A DNA stretch of 64,000 nucleotides from DASYQD01 sp963846495 (lineage in GTDB: Bacteria; Acidobacteriota; Thermoanaerobaculia; Multivoradales; JAIOJS01), in contig CAWJWP010000023.1 in the NCBI GenBank assembly GCA_963846495.1, forward strand, positions 39,574-103,573, written 5' to 3'. The position numbers were made by a program, and so were the translations under genes. The notes below the pieces were generated by a model. The model worked only from the letters and a program-made list of their open reading frames with translations. It had not been told where the DNA came from and searched no databases. Shown piece by piece: positions 1-9,803 of this stretch (position 1 is the first letter of the stretch; every line of letters begins with the position of its first letter).

Positions 1-936
1 CTGCGGGCCGTCGGAGAGGGCCTTGTCGGGATCGCAGTGCACCTCGACGAGCAGGCCGTCGGCGCCTGCTGCCACCGCGGCGCGGGCCATGGCCGGGACT
101 TTGTCGCGGATGCCGATGCCGTGGCTGGGGTCGGCGATGACGGGGAGGTGGGAGCGCTTCTCGATCACCGGGATGGCGGAGATGTCCATGGTGTTGCGGG
201 TCGCGGTCTCGAAAGTGCGGATGCCGCGCTCGCAGAGGACGACGTCGCGGCAGCCGGCGACGGCGAGGTGCTCGGCGGAGAGCAGCCACTCTTCGATCGT
301 GGCGGCGAGGCCGCGCTTGAGCAGCACCGGCTTCTTCGCCTTCCCCACCTCGCGCAGCAGCACGTAGTTCTGCATGTTGCGCGCGCCCACCTGCAGCATG
401 TCGGCGTAGCCGGAGACGAGGCCGATCTGCGACGGGTCCATCACCTCGGTGACGAGGGCGAGGCCCTGTTCGTCGGCGGCCTTGCGCAGCAGCTCGAGCC
501 CCTCCTCGCCGAGGCCCTGGAAGCTGTACGGCGAGGAGCGCGGCTTGAAGGCGCCGCCGCGCAGCAGGCGCGCGCCGGCCGCGCGCACAGCGGCGGCGGT
601 GCGGCGGATCTGGTCTTCGTTCTCGACCGAGCAGGGGCCGGCAGCGACGATCACCTCTTCGCCGCCGAAGACCACCTCCCCGACACGCACCAGCGTGTCC
701 TCGGGGTGAAAGGCGCGCGAGACCAGCTTGTAGGGGCTGGAGACGCGCAGCGCCTCCTCGACGCCGGGCAGCAGCTCGAGCTCGGCGGGGTCGAGCTCGG
801 CGGTGGGGCCGACGACGCCGAGCACCGTACGCTCGGCGCCGGTCGAGCGATGGACGTCGAAGCCGCGCTCGACGAGGCGGGCGATGACGTGCTCGACGTC
901 GGCCGGCTCGGCGGCCGGCGACATGACGACGATCAC
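1..936 (-). CDS. aroF: 3-deoxy-7-phosphoheptulonate (DAHP) synthase, type I beta; 3' end outside window
   Basis: Condenses phosphoenolpyruvate and erythrose 4-phosphate, the first step of aromatic biosynthesis. The 312 codons present start with a ferredoxin-like N-terminal domain of about 70 residues (the regulatory domain of the beta subclass). The barrel follows, with GPCSVE, RGGAFKPRSSPYSFQG, ARNMQNY, LLKRG, CERGIRTFE, DPSHGIG and the metal-site region EVHCDPDKALSDGPQ at the window edge. The GTG start at 934-936 overlaps the stop of the chorismate mutase gene (GTGA), so the two are probably translationally coupled. An in-frame ATG four codons later (922-924) is an alternative start. It is the last visible gene of the aro/trp operon. 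The family call is secure; the C-terminus is not visible. Confidence 0.93.
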   Translation of the reverse strand, partial: MIVVMSPAAEPADVEHVIARLVERGFDVHRSTGAERTVLGVVGPTAELDPAELELLPGVEEALRVSSPYKLVSRAFHPEDTLVRVGEVVFGGEEVIVAAGPCSVENEDQIRRTAAAVRAAGARLLRGGAFKPRSSPYSFQGLGEEGLELLRKAADEQGLALVTEVMDPSQIGLVSGYADMLQVGARNMQNYVLLREVGKAKKPVLLKRGLAATIEEWLLSAEHLAVAGCRDVVLCERGIRTFETATRNTMDISAIPVIEKRSHLPVIADPSHGIGIRDKVPAMARAAVAAGADGLLVEVHCDPDKALSDGPQ

Positions 937-1280
937 GGCGCGGCCTCCGCGTGCGACTCGCCGCTCGGCTCCGCCGTGCGCTCGAGACGGCGCGACTCGT
1001 CGATGATGCGTTCGAAGAGCCGTTGCACCGCCGCCGACTCGAGCGGGCCGCGGTTGGCGCCGACGACGTGCGCCACGACCTTGGCCTCGCGGTCGGGCTG
1101 GTAGATGGCGATGCCGGCGGTCTTCTTGACGACACCGATCTCCTGCGCCCACTTGGCGCGCTGGTTGAGCAGCTTCACCAGCACCTCGTCGACGGTGTCG
1201 ATGTTCTGACGCAGCCGCGCGATTTGCGCCTCGGGAGTCGCGGCGGAAGCCGCCGCGCCGGGCTGCTCCTCAGCCGTCAT
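933..1280 (-). CDS. aroQ: chorismate mutase, AroQ class
   Basis: Small all-helical chorismate mutase (115 aa) that converts chorismate to prephenate for phenylalanine and tyrosine synthesis. After a low-complexity N-terminus of about 18 residues, the helical core shows the expected charged residues: LRQNIDTVDEVLVKLLNQR, then KWAQEIGVVKK, then DREAKV, then FERIIDESRRLE. The length fits a free-standing AroQ. It overlaps trpA by 4 bp on one side and aroF by 4 bp on the other. A mutase next to a type I beta DAHP synthase recalls lineages where the two are fused or form a complex for feedback control; here they are separate polypeptides. Confidence 0.9.
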   Translation of the reverse strand: MTAEEQPGAAASAATPEAQIARLRQNIDTVDEVLVKLLNQRAKWAQEIGVVKKTAGIAIYQPDREAKVVAHVVGANRGPLESAAVQRLFERIIDESRRLERTAEPSGESHAEAAP

Positions 1281-2077
1281 CGCCGCGTCGCCGCGGCGAG
1301 CTCGCGCACGCGCTCTTCGAGCAGCGCCGGCAGGTCGCCGTTGCCGGCGTGCTCCTCGACGAGACGCACGAGCGCGCTGCCGACGACTACGCCGTCGCTG
1401 ATCTTCGCCACTTCGTGCACCTGAGAAGCAGTCGACAGCCCGAAGCCCACCGCCAGCGGCAGCGACAGCTTGCGGCGCAGGTGCTTCACCTCGCGGTGGA
1501 GCTCGCGCGGCAGCTCGTCGCGCTCTCCCGTCGTGCCGGTGCGCGAGACGTAGTAGACGAAGCCGCTGGCGCTCGCCGCCACCCGCTTGACGCGGTCCTT
1601 CGAGCTCGTCGGCGCGAGCAGGAAGACGCTGTCGATGCCGTGGCCGTGGAGCGCCGGCAGCAGCTCCTCCTCCGCTTCCTCGGGCGGCAGGTCGACGCAG
1701 AGCACGCCGTCGACGCCGGACGCCGAGGCGAGCTCGGCGAAGGTCGTGAGGCCGCGCGCGTGGAGCGGGTTGAAGTAGGTGAAGAGCACGATCGGCACGC
1801 CGAGCCGGTCGCGGTGGCGCGCGACGAGGCGCAGCACGTCGTCGAGCGTCGTGCGGCCGGCCAACGCGCGCGCCGCGGCTCGTTGGTTGACCGGGCCGTC
1901 GGCGATGGGGTCGGAGAACGGCACGCCGATCTCGATGACGTCGGCGCCGCCGGCGACGGCCGCCTCGAGCAGGCGCGGCGTCGTCTCGACGTCGGGGTCG
2001 CCCGCCATCAGGAAAGGGATGAAGGCGGCGCGCTTCTCCGCCTTGGCGCGCGCGAAGGCTTCGGCGATGGCGCTCAT
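1277..2077 (-). CDS. trpA: tryptophan synthase alpha chain
   Basis: Cleaves indole-3-glycerol phosphate to indole and glyceraldehyde 3-phosphate, in complex with TrpB. The 266-aa protein has the normal family length. It contains the catalytic region VIEIGVPFSDPIADGPV (Glu and Asp of the active site), LLAPTSSKDR, FVYYVSRTGTTG and VGFGLST. The ATG at 2075-2077 overlaps the trpB stop (ATGA) and its stop overlaps the chorismate mutase start, so translation is probably coupled through the 3' end of the operon. No frameshift is seen. Confidence 0.96.
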   Translation of the reverse strand: MSAIAEAFARAKAEKRAAFIPFLMAGDPDVETTPRLLEAAVAGGADVIEIGVPFSDPIADGPVNQRAAARALAGRTTLDDVLRLVARHRDRLGVPIVLFTYFNPLHARGLTTFAELASASGVDGVLCVDLPPEEAEEELLPALHGHGIDSVFLLAPTSSKDRVKRVAASASGFVYYVSRTGTTGERDELPRELHREVKHLRRKLSLPLAVGFGLSTASQVHEVAKISDGVVVGSALVRLVEEHAGNGDLPALLEERVRELAAATRR

Positions 2078-3381
2078 CGTCCGCGCTCCTTCCGCTCTGC
2101 GCCTTCTTCGCCGCGCGGCGTGCGCCAGCCGCGCGCCGACGGGTGGAGCAGCACCTCCGACGCCTCCTGCTGCTCGGCGGCGCGGCCGGCGTCCCACTCG
2201 AGCACCGAGTCGACGTCCTTGTCGCCGCGGCCGGAGAGGTTGACCAGCACCACCATCCGCTTGCCGAGGTTGGGCGCGCGCTTCATCACTTCGGCGACGG
2301 CGTGCGCGCTCTCGAGCGCCGGCAGGATGCCTTCCGTCTGCGCCAGCTTGTGGAAGGCCTCGACCGCCTCCTCGTCGGAGACCGAGGTGTACTCGACGCG
2401 CCCGCTCTCGTAGAGCTGCACGTGCTCGGGACCCACCGCCGGATAGTCGAGCCCGGCCGACACCGAGTGCGTCGTCGCGATCTGCCCGTCGCGGTCCTGC
2501 AGCACGAAGGTGCGCGTGCCGTGGAGCACGCCGAGCGTGCCGCCGTGGAAGCGCGACGCGTGCTCGCCGAGGCCGTGGCCGCGCCCGCCCGCCTCGACGC
2601 CGATCAGCCGCACGGCGCGGTCGTCGAGGAAGGCGCCGAAGAGGCCGATCGAGTTGCTGCCGCCGCCGACGCAGGCGACGGCGAGGTCGGGCGTCGGCCG
2701 GCCGGTGGCACGCTTGAGCTGCCGCCGCGCCTCCTCGCCGATGGGGCGGTGGAAGTCGCGCACCATCCGCGGGTAGGGGTCGGGGCCGAGCACCGAGCCG
2801 AGCACGTAGTGGGTCGTGCGCACGTTGGTGACCCAGTCGCGCAACGCCTCGTTGATGGCGTCCTTCAACGTGCGGCTGCCGGCGTCGACCGGTACCACGG
2901 TGGCGCCGAGCAGCTGCATACGGCTGACGTTGAGGCGCTGGCGCCGCATGTCCTCCTCGCCCATGAAGATGGTGCAGGAGAGGCCGAGCAGCGCCGCCGC
3001 GGTGGCGGTGGCGACGCCGTGCTGGCCGGCGCCGGTCTCGGCGATCACCCGCTCCTTGCCCATGTGGTGGGCGAGCAGGCACTGGCCGATGGCGTTGTTG
3101 ATCTTGTGCGCGCCGGTGTGGAGGAGGTCCTCGCGCTTGAGGTAGATGCGGGCGCCGCCCAGCTCGTCGGTGAGGTTGGCGGCGAAGTAGAGCGGCGTCG
3201 GACGGCCGGCGTAGTCGCCGAGCAGCTCCTCGAGCTGCTTGCGGAAGGCGCGGCGGCCGGAGAGCTTGTCGTAAGCGCGCGAGAGCTCCGCGAGCGGCGC
3301 CATCAGCGTCTCGGGGACGTAGCGGCCGCCGTAGGTCCCGAAGTAGCCGCGCTCGTCAGGCCAACGTCGGCGTCTCGACAT
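2074..3381 (-). CDS. trpB: tryptophan synthase beta chain
   Basis: PLP enzyme that joins indole and serine to tryptophan. The 435-aa protein starts with MSRRRRWPDERGYFGTYGGR and carries the PLP lysine in HTGAHKINNA, the phosphate-binding CVGGGSNSIG, and ETGAGQHG. The C-terminal tail after LVNLSGRGDKD is about 45 residues long, rich in charge and somewhat extended compared with typical TrpB. The ATG at 3379-3381 lies inside the 3' end of trpF (26-bp overlap) and was chosen because the conserved GYFGTYGGRYVPE begins only ten residues later. Confidence 0.96.
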   Translation of the reverse strand: MSRRRRWPDERGYFGTYGGRYVPETLMAPLAELSRAYDKLSGRRAFRKQLEELLGDYAGRPTPLYFAANLTDELGGARIYLKREDLLHTGAHKINNAIGQCLLAHHMGKERVIAETGAGQHGVATATAAALLGLSCTIFMGEEDMRRQRLNVSRMQLLGATVVPVDAGSRTLKDAINEALRDWVTNVRTTHYVLGSVLGPDPYPRMVRDFHRPIGEEARRQLKRATGRPTPDLAVACVGGGSNSIGLFGAFLDDRAVRLIGVEAGGRGHGLGEHASRFHGGTLGVLHGTRTFVLQDRDGQIATTHSVSAGLDYPAVGPEHVQLYESGRVEYTSVSDEEAVEAFHKLAQTEGILPALESAHAVAEVMKRAPNLGKRMVVLVNLSGRGDKDVDSVLEWDAGRAAEQQEASEVLLHPSARGWRTPRGEEGAERKERGR

Positions 3382-4042
3382 CCCGTATCTCCTCGAACAG
3401 CGCCCGCAACTTCGCGGGGTCCTTGCGGCCGGGTGCACGTTCGACGCCCGAGCAGACGTCGATGCCCCACGGTCGCCAGGCCCGATCTGGAAGACCAGGC
3501 CGCCAGTCGCCGGCTGTCGCAAGCATCGTGCGCAGACGGCCGGGCGCGATGCCGCCGGCGACGAGCACGCGGCGTCCGGGCGCGGCGGCGGCGACGCGGC
3601 GCCAGGGCCACTCGGCGCCGCTGCCGCCGTAGAAGCCGGGGCGCGCGGCATCGAACAGGAAGCCCCAGCAGGCGTCCCAGGCCGCGGTCGCCTCGGCGGC
3701 GTCGAACGACGGGCCGACGCGGAAGGCGCGGATCGTCTTCCCCGCCGCCACGCCGGCGCGGGAGAGCGTGCGCAGCAGGTCGGGCTCCTCGTCGCCGTGC
3801 AGCTGCACGAGGTCGAGCCCCGCACCCTCGACGGCGGCGGCGATCGACGCCGGCCCCTCGTCGACGAACACGCCGACGAGCAACGCGCGGCCGCGCACGG
3901 CGTCCGCGATCTCGCGCGCTTGCGCGATCGTCACCGCCCGCGGCGAGCCGGGCCAGAAGTTGATGCCGAGCAGGTCGGCGCCGAGCTCGACGGCGAGCGC
4001 CGCGTCCTCGGGCCGCGTGACGCCGCAGACTTTTACTCTCAT
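3356..4042 (-). CDS. trpF: phosphoribosylanthranilate isomerase
   Basis: Isomerises N-(5'-phosphoribosyl)anthranilate in tryptophan synthesis. The 228-aa barrel has the catalytic Cys in MRVKVCGVTRPEDA at the N-terminus and the catalytic Asp in GIDVCSGVE near the C-terminus, plus LVQLHGDE and LVAGGIAPG. It lies 13 bp downstream of trpC and overlaps trpB by 26 bp. Length and motifs are normal. Confidence 0.94.
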   Translation of the reverse strand: MRVKVCGVTRPEDAALAVELGADLLGINFWPGSPRAVTIAQAREIADAVRGRALLVGVFVDEGPASIAAAVEGAGLDLVQLHGDEEPDLLRTLSRAGVAAGKTIRAFRVGPSFDAAEATAAWDACWGFLFDAARPGFYGGSGAEWPWRRVAAAAPGRRVLVAGGIAPGRLRTMLATAGDWRPGLPDRAWRPWGIDVCSGVERAPGRKDPAKLRALFEEIRDVETPTLA

Positions 4043-4055
4043 TCCGGATGCACCC

Positions 4056-4909
<854 letters not shown>

Positions 4910-4913
<4 letters not shown>

Positions 4914-5937
4914 CGATATGTCCTCAGCTCGGCGAGCTTACGGGCCGCGGCTCCGGCTGCCAAGAGCGCGCGCGCCTGCTCGACGCCTTCGCGCAGCGTG
5001 GCGGCGCGGCCGCCGACGTAGAGCGCCGCGCCGGCGTTGGCCGCCACCACCTCGGCGAGCGCTTCGTCGGCGTCGGCGCCACCGGCCGAGCAGCGTCTCC
5101 ATGCGGGCCGCGTTCTCCTCCGGCGCGCCGCCGGCGAGCGCGGCGAGGGCGACGCGGCGGAGGCCGAGCTCCTCGGGCTCGACGGCAAAGGTGCGCAGCT
5201 CGCCATCGCGGCACCTCGGCGACGAAGGTGGGGCCGGTGGTGGTGATCTCGTCGAGGCCGTCGCTGCCGTGGACGACGAGCGCGTGGCGCACGCCGAGCT
5301 CGAGCAGCACGCGCGCCAGCAGCTCGACCTTGTCGCGCGCGTAGACGCCGAGCACCTGCGCCTGCGCGCCGGCCGGGTTGGTGAGCGGGCCGAGGAGATT
5401 GAAGACGGTGCGCACGGCGAGGGCGCGGCGCACCGGCATCACCTCGCGCATCGCCGGGTGCAGGCGCGGCGCGAAGAGGAAGGCGATGCCGATCTCGTCG
5501 AGGGCGCGGCCGGCGACCTCGGGCTCGACCTCGATCGGCACGCCGAGGGCGGCGAGCACGTCGGCGCTCCCCGAGCGGCTGGAGACCGAGCGGTTGCCGT
5601 GCTTGGCGATGGCGGCGCCGCCGGCGGCGGCGACCAGCGCCGCCGCGGTCGAGATGTTGAAGGTGCCGCGGCCGTCGCCGCCGGTGCCGCAGGTGTCGAC
5701 GGCGAGCGGGCGCGAGTGCGGGATGGGCACCACGCGCCGGCGCATGGCGGCGGCGGCGCCGGCGATCTCGGACGCCGTCTCGCCCTTCATCGCCAGCCCG
5801 ATCAGCAGCGCCGCCTTCTGCGCCGCGTCGAGGGCGCCGTCCATCAGCTGGCCGAAGAGCTCCTCGGTCTCGGCGCGCGTCAGGTCCTCGCGGCCGAGGA
5901 GCCGGCGTAGGGCGTCGGGGAACGGCAAAGCGCTCAC
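4910..5937 (-). CDS. trpD: anthranilate phosphoribosyltransferase (two single-base frameshifts as assembled)
   Basis: Transfers phosphoribose from PRPP to anthranilate. The first frame runs from the GTG at 5935-5937 through CGTGGDG, KHGNRSVSS, NLLGPLTNPA and ITTTGPTFVAEV. It then shifts at about 5211: the sense continues in a second frame as DGELRTFAVEPEELGLRR. It shifts again at about 5089 into a third frame, GADADEALAEVVAANAG to LRTYR. Removing one base at each point gives a continuous normal-length protein of about 341 aa. Both ends keep 4-bp overlaps with trpG and trpC. All conserved motifs survive, so two assembly errors are more likely than a dead gene. Confidence 0.9.
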
Positions 5938-6674
5938 GGTGAGCTGCCCCCGGACTCGTCATCGCGAGGGCCCGCAGGGCCCGTGGCGATCTCGACGTCC
6001 AACGCGCCTGCTGCGCTTGCAGGATCGAGATTGCTTCGTCGCTCCGCTCCTCGCAATGACGAGGGTGGTTCGGCTTTTGTTCTTGGGTCGTTGACGGCGC
6101 GACAGAGCACGAGGAAGTTCTGCACCAGGCGCGGCCCGGCGAGGGTGAGCACCGACTCGGGGTGGAACTGCACGCCCCACCAAGGCAGCTCGCGGTGGCG
6201 CATGGCCATCAGCGTGCCGTCGTCGGCCCACGCCACCGGCTCGAGCTCGGGAGGCAGCGTCTCCACCTTCACCTCGAGGCTGTGGTAGCGCGTCGCCTCG
6301 AAGGGGTCGGGCACGCCGGCGAAGAGCCCCTCGCCGCGGTGGTGCACCTGCGAGGTCTTGCCGTGCATCAAGGTGACGGCGCGGTCGACGGTGGCGCCGC
6401 AGGAGGCGCCCATCGCCTGGTGGCCGAGGCAGACGCCGAGCACCGGCAGCTGCGGGCGCGCGGCGAGGAGGTCCATCATCACCCCGGCGTCCTCGGGGCG
6501 GCCGGGGCCGGGCGACAGCAGGATGCCATCAGGTTGTCGCGCCAACATCGCCGCTGCCGGCTCCGCATCGTTGCGCAGCACCTCGACCTTCGCTCCTTCG
6601 ACCAGCAGCAGCTGGACGAGGTTGTAGGTGAACGAGTCATAGTTGTCGACGACGAGGATCGAGACGGCGCTCAT
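5934..6674 (-). CDS. trpG: anthranilate synthase component II (glutamine amidotransferase), with repeat-derived tail
   Basis: Supplies ammonia to TrpE. The class I amidotransferase triad is complete: Cys in GVCLGHQAMG, His and Glu in VQFHPES. ILVVDNYDSFTYN is at the N-terminus. The ATG at 6672-6674 was chosen because the conserved start MSAVSILVVDNYDS begins there; an upstream ATG at 6710 would add 12 unconserved residues. The enzyme should end shortly after NFLVLCRAV, at about 195 residues. The frame instead continues about 50 residues through the palindromic repeat at 5957-6061 and stops in a GTGA overlap with trpD. Confidence 0.94.
   Translation of the reverse strand: MSAVSILVVDNYDSFTYNLVQLLLVEGAKVEVLRNDAEPAAAMLARQPDGILLSPGPGRPEDAGVMMDLLAARPQLPVLGVCLGHQAMGASCGATVDRAVTLMHGKTSQVHHRGEGLFAGVPDPFEATRYHSLEVKVETLPPELEPVAWADDGTLMAMRHRELPWWGVQFHPESVLTLAGPRLVQNFLVLCRAVNDPRTKAEPPSSLRGAERRSNLDPASAAGALDVEIATGPAGPRDDESGGSSP
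5957..6061. repeat. REP-like palindromic element inside the 3' end of trpG
   Basis: About 105 bp with nested inverted repeats. The outer arms 5957-5968 (cgtcatcgcgag) and 6050-6061 (ctcgcaatgacg) pair with one mismatch, and inner arms lie around 5985-5994 and 6026-6034. The core gaagcaatctcg plus tcattgcgaggagcgg is recognisable as a dispersed bacterial repeat whose translation reads SSLRGAERRSN. It is open in the trpG frame and adds about 35-40 residues to the C-terminus. Only one copy lies in this window, so the family assignment rests on recall of similar repeats elsewhere. Confidence 0.7.
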
Positions 6675-6723
6675 CGCGAGCCTCCGCGTAGGGTGCGCTC
6701 TGCGCACCATCCGTCGCGCCGCG

Positions 6724-8160
6724 TCATCGCCCCTCCAGCTGTTCGGCCAACGCCAGCGCCTGCAGCATCGCCGCCGCCTTGTTCTCGGTCTCGCGCTGCT
6801 CGCTCGCCGGGTCGGAGTCGGCGACGATGCCGGCGCCGGCGGAGACCGCCACCTCGCCGCCGCGTACTTCGAGGGTGCGGATGGTGATGCAGGTGTCCAT
6901 GTCGCCGCCGAACGAGAGATAGCCGACGGCGCCCGCGTACGGCCCGCGCGGCGCCGCCTCGAGCGCGTCGACGATCTCCATCGCCCGCACCTTCGGCGCG
7001 CCCGACACCGTGCCCGCCGGGAAGCAGGCGAGCAGCGCGTCGAGCGCCGAGCGGCCGGACGCCAGCTCGCCGACGACGCTGCTCACCAGGTGCATGACGT
7101 GACTGTAGCGCTCGACCTCCATGAAGCTCGCCACCCGCACGGTCCCCGGCGCGGCGACGCGGCCGAGGTCGTTGCGGCCGAGGTCGACGAGCATCAGGTG
7201 CTCGGCGCGCTCCTTGGCGTCGGCGTGAAGCTCGTCGGCGAGGCGAGCGTCCTCCTCCGGGTCGCCGCCGCGCTGCCGCGTGCCGGCGATCGGCCGCGTC
7301 TCGATGCGGCGGCCCTCGACGCGCACCAGCATCTCGGGCGAGGCGCCGACGAGCGCGACCTCCGGAAGCTCGAGCAGCACCATGTAGGGGCTCGGGTTGA
7401 CCAGCCGCAGCGCGCGGTAGAGCGCCAGCGGCGCCGCGCCGGTGCGCGCGGTAAAGCGGCGCGCGAGCACGACCTGAAAGATGTCGCCCGCCGCGATGTG
7501 CTCCTTGGCTTGCCGCACCGCTGCCTGGTAGCCGGCGCCGTCGAGGCTCGCCGGCGGCAGCGGCGCTCGCGCGAGGGGCGCGGCCGGCAGCTCGACGCCG
7601 CCGCTGCCGCCCTCGCCGGTGAGCACAGCCGCGACGCGGTCGAGCTCGGCCTCGGCCGCCGCGCGGTCGACCTCGCCCTCGACCTCGTTGGCGATCGCCA
7701 GCACGCGTTGTTGCGCGTGGTCGAACACCACCACGGTGTCGAAGCGGCCGAGCGCGGCGAGCGGCGCTCCGGCGACGGTCGGTGCGAACGCCGGCATCAG
7801 CGTCGGCTCGATCAGGCGCACGAAGTCCCAGCCGAAGAAGCCGACCCAGCCGCCGGTGAACGGCACGTTTGCCGCCGGTGCGGTGAAGGCGCCGGTATGC
7901 GCGCGCAGCGCGGCGAGCGGCGCGCCTGGCAGCCGCTCGGGGGCGCTGCCCGGCCGCACCACCTCGGCGCGGTCGGCGTAGACGTAGAGCAGCTCGCGCG
8001 GGCCGGCGCCGAGCAGCGAGTAGCGCGACACGCGCTCGCCGCCGACGACGCTCTCGAGCAGGAAGCGCACCGGCGACAGCGCCGCCAGCCGGCGGTAGGC
8101 GCCGAGAGGCGTCAGCGCGTCGGCGAGGAAGGTGCGGACGTGCGGGCGCACCGCGCGCAC
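6724..8160 (-). CDS. trpE: anthranilate synthase component I
   Basis: Converts chorismate plus ammonia to anthranilate. The 478-aa protein has the chorismate-binding core: IAGTRQRGGDPEED, LMLVDLGRNDLGRV, FPAGTVSGAPKVRAMEI and AGAGIVADSDP. The N-terminal LLES element (RFLLESVVGGERVSRYS) is the known Trp feedback site of the family, so the enzyme is probably inhibited by tryptophan in addition to the attenuator in the leader. It lies 49 bp upstream of trpG and 61 bp downstream of aroDE. Confidence 0.95.
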   Translation of the reverse strand: MRAVRPHVRTFLADALTPLGAYRRLAALSPVRFLLESVVGGERVSRYSLLGAGPRELLYVYADRAEVVRPGSAPERLPGAPLAALRAHTGAFTAPAANVPFTGGWVGFFGWDFVRLIEPTLMPAFAPTVAGAPLAALGRFDTVVVFDHAQQRVLAIANEVEGEVDRAAAEAELDRVAAVLTGEGGSGGVELPAAPLARAPLPPASLDGAGYQAAVRQAKEHIAAGDIFQVVLARRFTARTGAAPLALYRALRLVNPSPYMVLLELPEVALVGASPEMLVRVEGRRIETRPIAGTRQRGGDPEEDARLADELHADAKERAEHLMLVDLGRNDLGRVAAPGTVRVASFMEVERYSHVMHLVSSVVGELASGRSALDALLACFPAGTVSGAPKVRAMEIVDALEAAPRGPYAGAVGYLSFGGDMDTCITIRTLEVRGGEVAVSAGAGIVADSDPASEQRETENKAAAMLQALALAEQLEGR

Positions 8161-8221
8161 GTCTCCGCGAGCAAGCCGATGTCCCCGTCAGTCGCAACCC
8201 GCCCCCGGGCTCCGCCTCACT

Positions 8222-9706
8222 CTATCGCCCCGAATCCCGCCCCGCCAGGGTCACTGGCGCCTCCGCCCAACCCTCGCCGCGCTCAGGCCGAGCTCCGGCA
8301 TGGCCGAGCCCCAGCGCTCGCCGCCCCACCTCGAGCGGCAGCTCCTGCCCCGTCATGCGGCGGAACTGCCCGAGAGCCTGGCCGAGCAGCACCTCGCGGC
8401 CGTCGATCACCGCCGCGCCAGCAGCCACGGCCGCGCGCGCCAGCGGCGTCGGCTCGGGCCCGTAGATCAGCTCGACGACGACCACGCCGGGCCCCAGCTC
8501 CTCCACCGCGAAGGGCAGCGGATCGCTCGCCTGGCGCCCCACCGGCGTCGCCTGCACAACGACGTCGAAGCCCGCCGGTGAGAACTCCGCGAGCGCCGCG
8601 AACGGCAGCCCGAGCTCGGCCGCCACCGCGCCGCCGCGCTCGCCATCGCGATTCACGACGGTGACTTCGGCGCCGGCCTGCGCGAGCACGAAGGCCGCCA
8701 CTCTCCCTGCGCCACCCGCGCCGACGACCGCGACGCGCGCGCCCGCCACCGGCACGCCGCGCCAGGCGAGCGCTTGCAGCACGCCTTCGCCGTCGGTGCT
8801 GTCGCCCTCCCACACGCCCTCGCGGCAGACCAGCGTGTTGGCCACCGACAGCCGCTCGGCGAGCGGGCTCAACGCACCGGCGACCGCCACCGCGCTCGCC
8901 TTGAACGGCGTCGTCACCGAGAGGCCGCGCAGCGGCATGCCGCAGTCGGGCAGCGTCGCGTCCTCCACCACGTCGAGCCAGAAGTCGCCGAGGGCGGGCG
9001 CCTCGAACGGCAGGTAGAGCAGCGGCAAACCGAGCGCGCGATAAGCGGCGTTGTGCAACCGCGGCGACAGCGAGTGCAGCGCCGGCATCCCGACGACGCC
9101 GAACAGCGCCTCGACCCGCCGCAGCTCCGGCAGCCCGTAGTCCTCGACGAGCCGCGCCACCGGCAGCTGTCCCGGCGCCGCCGGCTCCTCCCCCGCCGAG
9201 CCGTAGACCCACGGCGCGCCGAGGTAAGGCGCCACGAGCCGCGTCCAGGTGCCGACGGCGCCGGCGGCGAAGGCCGCCAGGTCGTCGCGACGGAGATTGC
9301 AAAGCAGCTCGAGCGGCAGCAGCGCCTCCGCCGGCTGCTGCGCGAAGACGACCAGCTTGTAGAGCGGCGCCGGCGTGCGCATCAGGTGCCCGGCGCGATG
9401 CTCGAGGTCGACGAGCGGCTCGGGGGCGCCGTGCCACGACACCAGCCGCCGCTCGACCGGCACCGCGGCGAGGAGGTCGGCGGTGACGTCGCGGTCGCCT
9501 TCGAGGTCGACCAGGTCGTAGCTCGCTGCGGCGGCGCGCAGCCGCTGCCGCCGCTCGTTCGCGCCGCCGCCGAAAGCGCCCTTCTCCGCCGCGCTGCGCA
9601 GCGTGTAGAGCAAGCGCTTGCCAGGCGCCTGCTGGCGCAGTGCGGCAGCGTCGAGATCCCCGACGAGATCGGCGCGCACCTCGATCCACTCGACGACCGC
9701 CGGCAA
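8222..9706 (-). CDS. aroDE: bifunctional 3-dehydroquinate dehydratase (type I) / shikimate dehydrogenase
   Basis: The N-terminal half (to about residue 200) is a type I dehydroquinase with Schiff-base Lys in PLYKLVVFA and His in VSWHG. The C-terminal half is AroE with LSPRLHNAAY, VTTPFK, the Rossmann GAGGAG and GQALGQFRRMTG. The domain order matches the plant-type fusion. The coordinates use a TTG at 9704-9706, but the first barrel strand (LVATLTRPPTAGELAA) is encoded upstream in the same frame. The frame is open to a TAG at about 9811-9813 and contains no ATG, GTG or TTG there. A good GGAGG sits 8 nt before an ATC at 9794-9796, so the real start may be that ATC or be hidden by a sequence error. 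It is the first structural gene after the attenuator leader. Confidence 0.92.
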   Translation of the reverse strand: MPAVVEWIEVRADLVGDLDAAALRQQAPGKRLLYTLRSAAEKGAFGGGANERRQRLRAAAASYDLVDLEGDRDVTADLLAAVPVERRLVSWHGAPEPLVDLEHRAGHLMRTPAPLYKLVVFAQQPAEALLPLELLCNLRRDDLAAFAAGAVGTWTRLVAPYLGAPWVYGSAGEEPAAPGQLPVARLVEDYGLPELRRVEALFGVVGMPALHSLSPRLHNAAYRALGLPLLYLPFEAPALGDFWLDVVEDATLPDCGMPLRGLSVTTPFKASAVAVAGALSPLAERLSVANTLVCREGVWEGDSTDGEGVLQALAWRGVPVAGARVAVVGAGGAGRVAAFVLAQAGAEVTVVNRDGERGGAVAAELGLPFAALAEFSPAGFDVVVQATPVGRQASDPLPFAVEELGPGVVVVELIYGPEPTPLARAAVAAGAAVIDGREVLLGQALGQFRRMTGQELPLEVGRRALGLGHAGARPERGEGWAEAPVTLAGRDSGR

Positions 9707-9803
9707 CGCCGCGAGCTCGCCCGCCGTGGGCGGACGCGTCAGCGTCGCGACGAGAGTCGCTCGGCCAGGCTCGTTGCTGCGCTCGCTGCTGCGGATGGCG
9801 ACG

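Noticed and set aside
37..1104. Open plus-strand frame opposite aroF and the chorismate mutase gene
   Set aside because: The minus strand encodes clear DAHP synthase and chorismate mutase; the plus-strand product matches nothing.
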